Assembly: GCA_013115135.1 (NCBI GenBank) | Contig: JABANP010000669.1 | Coordinates: forward strand, 1-23,488 | DNA length: 23,488 nt | Source: Perkinsus olseni | Lineage: Eukaryota; Perkinsozoa; Perkinsida; Perkinsidae | Reading direction: 5' to 3' | Part shown: positions 8,966 through 18,519 of the stretch, one piece after another | Layout: each line of letters starts with the position of its first letter | How positions within the stretch are numbered: position 1 is the first letter of the stretch | Made by a program: the position numbers and the translations under genes | Notes under the pieces: model-generated | Databases searched by the model: none | The model's input: the letters and a program-made list of their open reading frames with translations, nothing else | What the model was told of the DNA's origin: nothing

Positions 8966-11900
8966 TTAGCAAGAGCTGCCTCCAAGACTTGCCCACAGTA
9001 CGAGCATGCATAGTCGAATCTGCATTATCCACTCATCTCCCTGGGACTCCCAGGCTGGGAGATTCTCCCACAACGGCAGCTCCTCGACCCACCTCTTCTC
9101 CCATTCAGTTGCGTAGGCCTCCAGTAAGGACTCCACCTCGACCGCGTACTCCCGCGTATCAGCGTGCGTGGACTGAGATTCCGACCTTTTCCGCTCACAG
9201 TAAAGGTTAGCTCACCCTCTCTTGTCTCAGAGCGTCGACTATGTCGCGCAGCACTTCGTTCTTCATGCTGGCCTAGAAAAAGCCAATACATCGCGCTCAC
9301 TCAAGGACAGCCCACGAGCTTCTCTGAGCACTGTGCCTCCCTTAGCAGCTCCCTCCGCTTAGCAACTTCGAACGGGATGTCGTCTAGCGGGACCTGGAGC
9401 CCGGAGAGAGGATGCGCTGCACGCCGGTCCAGCTCCTCTAACCTGTATACTGCGAGGTAACGGTCTTGCAAGGAGCTGCCAACATTCTTGGGAGTAGGTA
9501 CTAGCATGCTTCGACAGGAAAGCGACCATCTCTGAGCCAGGCGGAGCGATGTAGCCTCAGCATATTTCGGCAAACCTCACCTGCATGGTCAGCAGCTTCA
9601 CAGGCCTTCAAGCCTTCATCCCGGGCACTTCTCAAAGCAGCAATTCTCTGAAGCGGGGTAGGCAAAATGAAGAAGCGCAGTTTTGTCGATACCAACCTCA
9701 GCGACATCGCCCAGTTGCTGACGGTGGTCCACCAGCATGTGCTCCTTCACTCGTCGCGTGGACTGGAGGAGCTCTGAGAGTGACACTGTTTCAACTAACC
9801 TCCATCAGGGAGACGATGACAGGGGAGATGAGGGAGGCGCGCTCGATATCAACGAGGAGATGCTGTGCAAGGTTCTCGCACTCGCTGCTGCGTTCTCTGC
9901 ATGGTAGAGTATTTGGCCCACTGAGAGAAAGTTTTTCCTGGCTATGGCGAACCATTCCAGGATATCGTTTGGATTCCACAGTGGAATTTCCACTACGATG
10001 AAACCCGACTACCATCACTGATGACCTATCAGTGATAGGGAAGGCTAGGGAAACTTTCCAGGCCTCGTCATGGCCAACGAGATCAATACCGAGCAGCTCC
10101 AGGCACTATCGCCCGAGAGCTGCTCAAGATGGCGCAGGGATCTGCGTGGTTCAAGCAGCCTACCCATGGCCTGCTCGAAGTCTTCCCGAAGATCTCGAGT
10201 TGCTGCGTCGGCTAGCTGACCTAACTCCTCTAGTTTGGCCTGAAAAGGACGAAGCAAATGATAATACGTGAAAGGTAAGTAATGAACGGTGGTCAGAGAC
10301 GAGAACCCTGGCCGATTCGAAGTCGTGTGACCACTCTTCGAGAAGAGCTGCAGCTCGTCTGCTTAACGCCTGACATCTGTCCTCAATATCTCCTCTTCCA
10401 GAGCAGCAGCCTTGCCGCTCTCCAGCTCCCTCAGGGACCCCTCCATCAACCTCAGCTTGGCTTCGCAAACCTCAGTAATCGCCCGCGAAGGTGATGATGC
10501 TGCTCTCGGAGAGCCCATCAAAGAATAGCTGTATCTGTTGCCACGACCTCTATCGCGACACTAGCGAGCACAGCGCTCATCCACCGGCTGATCTAACCTC
10601 AGGCAAGCGCCAGTATCCGACGAACCGAGAAGAAACTCTCCACAAAAGGGCGGCAGTTCAGGTTGAACTCGGGTGATAATCACGCGGGGATTGTCAGTCA
10701 CTGGTATCATACCAGTGGTATGCTATCGAGGTTTGCTGTCGATACGAATAGTACACCAAGAAGTGGTATCAGCTCATCAAAAGATTAATCGCGTCAAAAA
10801 ATAGCCAACACGTCCGAGTTCTTACCCCCCTTTTCGATCTGCTTCGCATCGACTACAAAGGGCAGCTTGAGTCGTCTCGCACCACAATGTTAGGGGAAGG
10901 CCGTGGGCCGAACAAAATGACGGCGATGTGCTAATGCGTGATGACACTGGAGGCCGCGACGACGGTAGTGAGGTGGTCCTGGCAACCCCCACCAATTCAC
11001 CTCTGGAAGTATCCAAAAGCTTCGGACCCACCCCTTTGCGTCTTCCGCCATGCCGCCCTCGACACTCTCTCTAGCTCTACTGCCTCTGAAGGCGTTCGAA
11101 TCTTCTGGCCTGGCAGCCAAGGAGGGGGCTGCTGGTTGAATTGTCTCGCTCTGGGAGCGGGGGTCCGGAGATGCCTGAGAGAGTTGCTGGAATATTACTC
11201 AGGTCGCCACCTCGTTGACAATCCCGTCGGCAGAAGCAGCAAGACAACCGACACGAAGGCTTCCGGACACAACTTGCGTGTCTGGCCTGATTGAGTTCTG
11301 TAAAAACCGACATTCCTAACACTGATGGCCGAGAGACGACGCCACTTCAGTTTGTGCAAGGTGAGTGCTGGGGAGTCCATACCCACCATACCTGTTCAGC
11401 ATCGCTCCGCTCGTCACTCGCTCTTTTTTCGAACACCCTCTGGGCCAGTTCACGCTCGCGTTGCCTCGACGCCTCCAGTGCCGTCTCGAGTCGAGCTGCT
11501 CTGTCCGACAGAGACTGCAATTCCTGATAATTCCATGCACAGCTCTGCATCGCTCCGTCATTCCCGACTTTCGATGCCTCATCCACGAGCAGCCGCTGCT
11601 CCTCCTCCCTAGCCCTCAGCTTCTCATCCAGGATCCCCGCGATTGCCTCCTTGACCATGGTCGCGATGGTTTGGGGATCGATCCCGGCACCTCCGCCAGG
11701 CTGTCCAGCCCCATGCGTCACGCTCTGATCAACCTTAGGCGCTTCTTCTGGCCCAAGTCCATCCACCAATACAGCCCGAGCGCTCTTCTCTGTTGGACCA
11801 TGCGATGAACCATTCCTGGCCAGTATTACCAACTTACCTTGCTCTCCGCTCGACAGCCCACTCATGAAGGCAGTCTGCGGTCTTGCAGACCTTACACTAC

Positions 11901-12296
11901 AGCCTACGCCGCTGAGAGACTCGCAGTGGCACTCACATTTCTACAGCATCATTCTGGTCGGTAGTCACGCGATCTCGGAGAAAACTCTGTGCTCTCTCAA
12001 GGGCCTCGTCGACCATCTTAGGCACGGCCCCAGCAAGGGAGGTGAGTGGACTCTCCTACAAAGCGACGAATAATACGTCGTGGTCAGTCAAGGACGGTTA
12101 CGTCTGCTGGATCAGCTGATGGAGCAGGCAGGCTGACCTTCCACGGGGCCTCTTCCGTACTCCCCCCGACGTCAAAGCTCTCCCTCTGAGAAACCGCACT
12201 CCGAAAGACGACGAGGCGAAGTGTTCTATCTCGCTCGAAGGACGGAAGCCATCGAGCTGGCCCTAGCTGATCGTTTATCCAGATCCGCTCGTCAAT
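8966..12296 (-). CDS. B-box zinc finger / coiled-coil protein (RBCC-like), multi-exon
   Basis: Exons read on the minus strand: 12296-12102, 12055-11937, 11881-11838, 11789-11569, 11523-11392, 11297-11211, 11174-11032, 10978-10826, about 10560-10307, 10239-10090, 10008-9800, 9762-9697, 9647-9581, 9531-9502, 9449-9316, 9272-9216 and 9172-8966 (stop TAA). Most introns are 36-55 bases with GT-AG ends and matching phase; one has a CTGAC branch site. The protein would be roughly 700 aa: an N-terminal part, a first coiled coil (RAREEEQRLLVDEASKELQ), a B-box, then a long second coiled coil. The order resembles TRIM/RBCC proteins, scaffolds that oligomerise through the coil; no RING was found. Two places remain unresolved (near 10386 and 9880), where a frame change needs an unseen intron or a lesion. 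The start codon is also unresolved. Confidence 0.6.
10846..10914 (-). other. B-box zinc-binding motif
   Basis: The encoded segment CSAHGLPLTLWCETTQAALC followed by SRC has the spacing C-x2-H-x7-C-x7-C-x2-C, the first six ligands of a B-box type 2 finger, with the usual L-x-L-x-C hydrophobic pattern. The last two ligands (normally a His pair a few residues later) should lie past the GTAAGA donor at 10825. The following intron is 265 bases, far longer than its neighbours, contains palindromes at 10699-10722, and I could not find the His pair. Confidence 0.65.
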
Positions 12297-12402
12297 CTAG
12301 TTTTGTTCAGTTACCCCTACAGAAGGCCTACCACTGCATTGCTGTTGGTGTCGCGCTGGTGAGCGCTCGGTTCGGCCGTCGCCTCCCTGATCAGTGATCA
12401 CG

Positions 12403-12731
12403 GAGACCGTCAAGTGATGCAAGACTTTTGGCTGCCCACTTCCTCATGAAAGTGCCCGAGTCAACAACACTACGATCACCGTCTTGAGGTCGATAGGCCG
12501 AGATGGGAGGGGACCAGCCAGCACCTACGGATTTTTTTTCGCCCAGGCTTAATCGTTCAAGGACATACCGGGTGCATCTAGGTCCCAACGATACGCAGAG
12601 GAGCTACTCGTGTTACCGGTGATGGTGAATGGCTCTGGGTCCATGCGGAACTGAAAACTTTGATGGCTGAAATCAGACGGCATCCCATAATACGGATGCA
12701 CTCCCAACGGTGTCGCGGTGGTGACGCGCAC
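12403..12731 (-). CDS. Candidate 5' exons of the B-box locus
   Basis: A protein-like minus-strand frame (..HPYYGMPSDFSHQSFQFRMD..) from about 12731 to 12569 ends at a GTATGT donor. A 44-base intron (12568-12525, ending GTAG) leads in phase into ..SPPISAYRPQDGDRSVVDSG... The second exon runs to a TGA near 12391 at a TGATCA-C-TGATCA palindrome (12389-12401), where the frame seems to shift. I could not splice it cleanly to the exon at 12296, so it may be a separate gene. Upstream the same frame continues across the LTR insertion site into 15524-15565, so the retroelement appears to have landed in or beside this exon. Confidence 0.35.
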
Positions 12732-12747
12732 TGTAGGGACACAGTGA

Positions 12748-12751
12748 AGCG
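12748..12751. other. Target-site duplication, left copy (AGCG)
   Basis: AGCG immediately precedes the left LTR and is matched at 15524-15527. If the last LTR base is counted, the duplication can be read as 5 bp (AAGCG). Confidence 0.7.
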
Positions 12752-13065
12752 TGTCGCTGTACTGACTTGGATATCACTTAGGGGAAACTCAACAAGCGGA
12801 TGTCTTGTGCCAGAATAAGCCAATACCACTACCCTGGGACAGGAGTGGTGTAACAATGCACCTCACTCTTCTCTCTGCTTCACAGCACGGCCTGGGCATG
12901 TCGCTTGCCCAGACGATCGGTATTGGGCTCATAAGCTATATAAGGACTGCGAGGGTTTGACCTATCTCGGGACTTGATAAAACCCTCCAGGGATACTCGG
13001 GACATACTCAGGACCAGCCAACCGAGTATAGGAGTATCAGTAGTAGGCAATCTGCACCCACAACA
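12752..13065 (-). repeat. 3' LTR (314 bp, internally shorter)
   Basis: Matches the other LTR closely over 12752-12841 and 12842-13065, with scattered substitutions, but lacks 363 bp present in the 5' LTR. A TATA-like TATATAAGG lies around 12938. Since both LTRs are copied from one template at integration, the length difference must have arisen later or by recombination with another copy. Confidence 0.85.
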
Positions 13066-13077
13066 CCTCGCCCCGCC
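13066..13077 (-). other. Polypurine tract of the LTR element
   Basis: On the minus strand GGCGGGGCGAGG (with one C in each G-rich block) directly abuts the 3' LTR, the position where plus-strand DNA synthesis is primed in LTR elements. Its place supports the minus orientation. Confidence 0.55.
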
Positions 13078-13264
13078 AAACCTGAGCAGATCCTTAGCAG
13101 AGGCAATACATAAAATCACGGGACAGTTATTACAGCAACCTAATCCCGGCATATCAGAAAGAATAGTAAGCAGTAGTCGGGGCACAGCAGACAATGAAAT
13201 ATAGCACCGAGAGTATTCACCGTACTCGGACGAAGGAGTAACGAGACAAATAAAATAAAAGACT

Positions 13265-14809
13265 CTACGCATTAGGCCCATGCCAACTCCATTTAGGAGT
13301 TAGGGGGGCAGTGTCAGAGTCGACTTCACGATAATACTCCATCAGAGGGTAGACGATCTCTTCAAGTCCAGCATCCAGTTCCGTCTGCTTCCAAATCCAG
13401 TTCAGGGACAAGTACTCCTGATCCGAGCCGTAGGGATAGGCATACGTCTCAGCCCATAGCCACTCCGCGGGACGAATATCCCGGAAGAAGGATGGCCAAC
13501 GGTAGAAGCTTGTGAACGGCAACGGGACATCGTCGCGTTGGTTCTTGGCCACTTCGTACTTGTACAGTAGGTCCACCAAAGCCTCAGGCTTGTCCAAGCC
13601 GGAGCGCCGTCCTCTCCGGTCCCAAAGGTTGAGCTCGAAAGTGCGGTCGCTGCGAGCCACAAAAGTATAGGCTCGAGGACGCAAAGGGCGCTCACGGGAC
13701 AAACGCATAATGCGATGGACGCTAAGCTGGACATGACGAGAACAACAGAGAAGGACCGTACACTCACTTCGAGGTTCTCCATAACGATGGCCATGCTCAC
13801 AATGTATAGTCACCGACATGGCCGGGACGTCGGCGCTATGGAGCCAACGCAGAATAGCCGACGCCGCTGGGATATAAGGTGGAGGATAGGGACTCTCCCC
13901 ATGGGACACATTGCGATACGGGCCAGCGCTAAGGCCGGACAGTAATAGGCAACGACCCGCACAGTCCTCATCCAAAGACGAAACTATACCAGCGACCTTG
14001 AGATCCTCGAAGATAACTTGGGAACGAAGCACACGGGACGAACACTCAGTATCACCGAACGTCTGCCAGTACTCGTTCCACTCGTGATTGGCGAAGTCCT
14101 GCGGGGCAATTGCTGTAGGAGACTGGCGCAACCAACCACATCCTTCTCGTTCCGACCCTCTCAAACAGATAGAGTCCCAAGTACGAGACTTCGGGACAAA
14201 AGGTGAAGGCTCAGTCCACCCAGGATGTCGAAGTCCAGAACGAGCGATAGCACTATCGATATCCCAATCGAAGTGGGGTTTTGGTTGCTGTGGAGGGAGC
14301 GGGACATCATAACTCTCAGGACCGTAGCGATCTTCAGGATGAGGACCAGCATTAGCCACGCGGTTAAGCTCATCCACCTCAGCAATGGAATAGTCACGAC
14401 GTTCACCTGCCACAGCGTAGACACCATTATCCCACTGTATCCAGTCCTCAGGTCCAACGGGGTCATTCATCCGTTCGACCAGTGAACGAGGGTCCTGCCA
14501 ACCGGGACGAACACCCTTGCCCCAGCGAATAACACCAGGAGCCGGCGTGGTATCAGTCGAAGAAGGACTTGTAGGACGGGACGAAGAGGCCCTCACATTC
14601 AAATGATCCAGCTGTCTAGAGACGCTCTCAACACGGGACAGGAGAGCCATACGCTCCTCAATCGCTCTCATACGACGGATAACCTGCTGCTCAGTAGGAT
14701 TCCCAAGAAGCGGGGGCAACCCTTGTCGAACATCACGAGGAACCCAACCAGCTTGAACAGACTCAAACGTCCACTCTTCCGGAGGTGGAGGAGCACTCGA
14801 GGGAGTCAT
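13265..14809 (-). CDS. Single ORF of the LTR element, unknown (Gag-like position)
   Basis: An uninterrupted frame of 514 aa. I start it at the ATG at 14807-14809, because the longer frame to 14872 begins inside the LTR and crosses the primer-binding site. The N-terminus is Pro/Ser-rich (MTPSSAPPPPEEW), followed by a short helical segment (EQQVIRRMRAIEERMALLSR) that could oligomerise. The rest is rich in Trp, Tyr and Arg. A Cys/His patch (CEHGHRYGEPRSECTVLLCC, then SRHV) does not have the C-x2-C-x4-H-x4-C spacing of a retroviral zinc knuckle. Position just after the primer-binding site is where Gag normally sits, but no Gag family is recognised; a captured host gene is an alternative. The absence of any lesion over 1.5 kb suggests recent selection or recent insertion. 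Confidence 0.7.
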   Translation of the reverse strand: MTPSSAPPPPEEWTFESVQAGWVPRDVRQGLPPLLGNPTEQQVIRRMRAIEERMALLSRVESVSRQLDHLNVRASSSRPTSPSSTDTTPAPGVIRWGKGVRPGWQDPRSLVERMNDPVGPEDWIQWDNGVYAVAGERRDYSIAEVDELNRVANAGPHPEDRYGPESYDVPLPPQQPKPHFDWDIDSAIARSGLRHPGWTEPSPFVPKSRTWDSICLRGSEREGCGWLRQSPTAIAPQDFANHEWNEYWQTFGDTECSSRVLRSQVIFEDLKVAGIVSSLDEDCAGRCLLLSGLSAGPYRNVSHGESPYPPPYIPAASAILRWLHSADVPAMSVTIHCEHGHRYGEPRSECTVLLCCSRHVQLSVHRIMRLSRERPLRPRAYTFVARSDRTFELNLWDRRGRRSGLDKPEALVDLLYKYEVAKNQRDDVPLPFTSFYRWPSFFRDIRPAEWLWAETYAYPYGSDQEYLSLNWIWKQTELDAGLEEIVYPLMEYYREVDSDTAPLTPKWSWHGPNA

Positions 14810-14830
14810 AAGCACCGGAGACAACAAGGA

Positions 14831-14840
14831 GCTGCTACCA
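14831..14840 (-). other. Primer-binding site, initiator-tRNA-Met-like
   Basis: On the minus strand TGGTAGCAGC lies 6 bases inside the 5' LTR edge. TGGTAGCAG is complementary to a tRNA 3' end CTGCTACCA, as in many eukaryotic initiator Met tRNAs. The match is short. Confidence 0.55.
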
Positions 14841-14846
14841 GTAAGG

Positions 14847-15523
14847 TGTCGCTGTACTGACTTGGATATCACTTAGGGGAAACTCAACAAGCGGATGTCT
14901 TGTGCCAGAATAAGCCAATACCAATACCTGGGACTTAAATCCTCTCACTCGCGACGCTTGGGTCCGACCAACGAGGTTTCCCGTTGGTGAAAGTGTTGTG
15001 TACGCGCAGAGTGTCCCACGATCGTTAGCGGCAACGGATGGAGAGCGCGCGATGAGACAGACTGCCGTGCACAGCGCTCGTGCCGGGTGAGGAGGGATGG
15101 GCCGAGAAATGACCTACGCACATGTCATGAGAGTTCCATGACAGCTCCATGATGGATCTCGCATGCGCACCTTGCACGCGTGCGCGAAACGCTGACCCAC
15201 GGGTGCGCATGCGGAATGTGTGATATGTCCCTGTCAGCCACGCACTGAAGCGCCGCTCGCATCCCCGTATTTAATATACGATAACAAGTTATCTTCGTAG
15301 AAGTAGTGTAACAATGCACTTCACTCTTCTCTCTGCTTCACAGCACGGCCTGAGCATCTCGCTTGCCCAGACGATCGGTATTGGGCTCATAAGCTATATA
15401 AGGACTGCGAGGGTTTGACCTCTCTCGAGACTTGATAAAACCCTTCAGGTATACTTGGGACATACTTAGGACCAGCCAACCGAGTATAGGAGTATCAGTA
15501 GTAGGCAATCTGCACCCACAACA
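14847..15523 (-). repeat. 5' LTR (677 bp)
   Basis: Same ends as the left LTR but with 363 extra bases, roughly 14935-15299, including a segment rich in GCGC/ATG inverted repeats and ATAACAAGTTAT near 15280. The TATATAAGG box recurs near 15396. The extra block is either original LTR sequence deleted from the other copy or an insertion here. It has no obvious terminal repeats, which favours deletion from the left copy. Confidence 0.85.
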
Positions 15524-15527
15524 AGCG
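15524..15527. other. Target-site duplication, right copy (AGCG)
   Basis: AGCG immediately follows the right LTR and matches 12748-12751. Confidence 0.7.
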
Positions 15528-17207
15528 GAGCATTCAGATCTAGTAGTAAGACAGCAGAGTGCGTTCAGAACCTATCCTATCATGCGACTCGAAGTAGCGC
15601 TGCCAACACCTTAAGTGATATTCAACACCGGCTAGGACCATCGAAGGTGGGCAACTCGTCGCGATTAAAGCATTCTCCCATTGTAAGAGACATGAACTGC
15701 AAGACTGATCTGTTATGAATTGATAAAAGCTTAGATATAAACTCAGATGCTCATAACTCGTCGAAGCTCTCGCTCCAGGGACTCCGGGATGTTCTTGAAG
15801 AAGACACCCCCATCTCTGTCCCAGTGCATCTATAACCAGCGAAAGACGAACAATACAATTCAGGGCAGCACGACGATGGACGCACCTCGAGACCGGTAGC
15901 CGTATCGGTAAGGATTCCCTCAACATGTCGTTCTCCGTTTATGACACCATAACAATAGCCTTGCCGTGATACCACTTGATAATAGGGTGCCTGTTAGTAC
16001 ACTCAAGCTCGTTATCGTCGAACAATCCGTGAACTCAGCCGAGTGCTGAAAGATGTATCGAGATCGAATCCAATAGAGTTGAAGATCTGTTGTAGATCGA
16101 ATGCCTTCCAAAAGGCACCGCGCAGGTTTTTTCTATTCCGTCGCTCGAGGACATTAGGCAGTCTATGAGCAACATCCTTATCACGGCTGATGCGAGAGTT
16201 GTTCAGCCCTCATGTCCCCGTTCTCGCAGTCAGTTGGAGCGCAGTTCATGCCTACCGTATTCTTCAATATTCCGACGAAGTCCACTCCTCCACCTAAGTT
16301 GATCGCTTCTCCAATATCCCGAGTGAGGCCATCAGGGAGGCGACCGTATGTGCGCACTCCCTTGCCGTCGGAATGGATCAGAATCCAACTGCACACGACA
16401 ACTTGTCGTCGACAAGGCTGATGCTGTGGCCCGGTCAGAGAGCATCGTACGAGCATCCCAAAGCCGCGAAATTTCTTTTCAACACAATAGCGAGAATGCG
16501 CGGCGCGCATTGCGCGCCCTCCTCGTACGCTAGACTCATCCTGTGGTCACCACGACAGACTGTCGTCGACAGTGGTAACTACGATCATTGGCAGCAATCT
16601 GAGACCAACAGTAAATTGAGTTACTACTGTAGTAACAGCAACTTCTCACATGAGCAGTGCTTCAATGCCGAATCGGATATAAGGTCCGGATTGAGAATTT
16701 CTAGACACTTTTGATCGGCGAGTATGCGATGGCCCATTTAGTAGTGGAGCCCTCAGAATTTTTTTATAGCTGACCAACACGGCTCACCATTCGAACTCTG
16801 CACTGCCCAGAGAAAGTCCACGCACGTGAGGACACTCTGCGAGTACTCGCTGAAGTGACTGATAGTACGCTGAAAAGAAACAGATTGAACCACCGACCCC
16901 GGTCAAGGAACAAATATTAGTCTTCCAACGCGATAGCGTATCCTTGCGCGTTTTTGCCATATCAATATGAACTCCTAAAAGAAGGCGAAGGTAAGTCTCA
17001 GAGCTTTCTTGTTAGTTCAACGCTTTGGTTTTGGCAAAACCGCTTTGCTGACATGATTGTGGTGCTGTCACAGCACTGCTGTGACAGCACTGCTGTCATG
17101 ATTATAAAACGTCTACACTTTCATCGCGTCTACACTTGTCTGAACTCTCGTTTACCCCATCCTAATATTTTTGGGTTTACTGAGGCCAGACTCTCGCCGC
17201 GAGAGTC
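15528..17207. other. Region of decayed frames and palindromes
   Basis: No intact gene. A minus-strand frame at 15751-15984 (PYYQVVSRQGYCYGVINGER..) looks protein-like but begins after a stop and has no start. One-base-spacer palindromes lie at 16395-16409/16402-16416, 16502-16518, 16552-16566/16559-16573, 16620-16636, 17062-17090/17082-17098 and 17189-17207. Confidence 0.5.
17062..17098. repeat. Perfect palindrome, 14-bp arms, with second overlapping copy
   Basis: 17062-17075 and 17077-17090 are reverse complements around C17076. A second palindrome with 8-bp arms (17082-17098) reuses the right arm, so the unit TGCTGTCA/TGACAGCA appears in alternating orientation. The result is a cruciform-capable, CTG-like but non-tandem sequence. 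Confidence 0.9.
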
Positions 17208-17549
17208 GTGTCACTAACTCCTCTCTGCTGTGGCCCTGAGATCTGGGTACCAGTCCTGCGAGACGTGAATGGCGCGATGGACGGCATCGCAGATCTTCAA
17301 GTTATTGCCCAATACGGTGGAGAGCTGGGCAACCTTCAGCCGCGGTCGGAATTACAAGGAGCTGCGGCAGCGATTTGGAGGCGGACGGGGTGCCCGCTGG
17401 CCCCGCAACCTTTCAAAAGGACGATGCTGAGGTTTAGCCTGGCTCAGCTTCTCAACTCCAAATGGCTAAGCCTTTGGAGTGGCCAGGAGCGCCAGATTGA
17501 GGAGGAGCTTCAGTTGGAAGAGAAGCCCTGTTCCAGGCTCAGAGATTGA
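17208..17549 (+). pseudogene. Remnant of a coiled-coil-type gene
   Basis: The open frame ends in a charged helical stretch (GQERQIEEELQLEEK), and the next frame continues with ALFQAQRLNTQRFETN, as if a one-base slip near 17527 split one coil. A 25-base near-palindrome centred near 17469 (8-bp outer arms, one mismatch) lies in the frame. The frame begins directly at the edge of the palindrome 17189-17207, so its 5' part may have been lost there. Style is similar to the coiled coil of the B-box gene, but I cannot show homology. Confidence 0.3.
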
Positions 17550-18186
17550 ACACCCAGCGTTTTGAGACCAACCGTTGGTGTTGAAACGGATCCTCGGCGG
17601 CTCCCGAGAACCACAGGGCTCAACAGGTCGCAAAACGGTGAAAGGCGGCGACGTGCGTGACGGTGATGGCGACGCGGAGCCAGAACCTCACGTGCTTTAG
17701 GTGCAGAAAGCGCTCGAAACTAATGATTCTGTCCCTCGAGGAGGCCACGAATGAGCCTGGCTGGGATGGCGAAATCGGAGGCCGCAGCCTCATTCCGCCA
17801 AAGAGACTTTCTACGACCGATCGTGGCCAAAGAATCGTATGGCTTGGTAGCAGACAGCGGCGAGCTGTGCAAGCTCTTCGGGACGAAATGTCTCGGTTTC
17901 GGCCAAGCCGTTTCGCTGTGTTGGCTCCTCCGTATCGATGACACTGCAAGACAGAGACGGTGATACCTATATCGTGCGTCTCCCCGCGAGACATAGCGCT
18001 AATTGTACAACCCAGGGTGATCCTGCACGCGAAGATGATCTTCGGAAGAGCAGAATCGGACCGATTCAATCGGTTGAGGCGGCGAGTTCAAGAGCAAGTC
18101 AGGCGGCGAGGAGCGTCGGCAGATTTTATGCACGGGATTATCGCGGATAATGGCAATGCGTATACTAACGTGCGTGGTAGACATAA
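17550..18186. other. Unresolved open frames
   Basis: Several overlapping frames on both strands are open between 17620 and 18186 without a clear winner. An overlapping palindrome pair at 18053-18074 is identical, with two flanking bases, to the one at 5011-5032. Confidence 0.35.
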
Positions 18187-18435
18187 TCTCAACGCAGTTT
18201 CCTACACGCGGGCGAGGACGGTGATTCTCCAAACTTCCGACATTACGCGACGGATGGGCAAGGCTACTTTGAAGACTTTATCGACGCCGCTGGAAGCCTC
18301 TGTGGTGATTGCCGCACGAATGAGAGCAGGTTCGTACTATACAGGAATGTCCAGCGGCCTAAATTTATCCGGGCAGCGGATCGCAACATTGGGGCACTGA
18401 GTGCCCGGCACTCAGACGTGCCTCTAGTATGGTAG
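18187..18435 (+). pseudogene. Protein-like open frame, unknown, no start codon
   Basis: An 82-codon frame opens after a TAA at 18184-18186 and ends at TAG 18433-18435. It reads as globular protein (DGQGYFEDFIDAAGSLCGDC, then FVLYRNVQRPKFIRAADRN). No ATG opens it, so it is an exon or fragment. Its last third is built from overlapping palindromes (18392-18406, 18397-18415), so that part of the frame may be palindromic insert rather than original coding sequence. No family is recognised. Confidence 0.3.
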
Positions 18436-18519
18436 TAGCATCATGCTACATTCGCTGTGGCGTCGAGGGGGTGGTATCAACTCTGGACTGGTATTGCAGA
18501 AATCGCTACCGGTTTCTGA

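Larger units (their letters stand above)
12752..15523 (-). mobile_element. Non-autonomous LTR retrotransposon, 2772 bp
   Basis: Two direct repeats begin TGTCGCTG and end CACAACA (12752-13065 and 14847-15523), with the TG..CA ends of LTRs. AGCG flanks both outer edges (12748-12751 and 15524-15527) as a 4-bp target-site duplication. Orientation is minus: adjoining the right LTR on that strand is a primer-binding-site-like TGGTAGCAGC, and adjoining the left LTR is a purine tract GGCGGGGCGAGG. The internal region is 1781 bp and codes for one protein without any recognisable protease, reverse transcriptase, RNase H or integrase, so movement would need proteins from another element. No one-base-spacer palindromes with arms of 7 bp or more were found inside it, unlike the surrounding DNA, which suggests recent arrival. 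Confidence 0.85.

Noticed and set aside
13265..14872. Start of the element ORF at 14872
   Set aside because: That start lies inside the LTR and the frame would run across the primer-binding site; the ATG at 14807-14809 is the better start.
15270..15300. loxP-like recombination site around ATAACAAGTTAT in the 5' LTR
   Set aside because: The arms are short and lack the second 13-bp arm; the resemblance is superficial.
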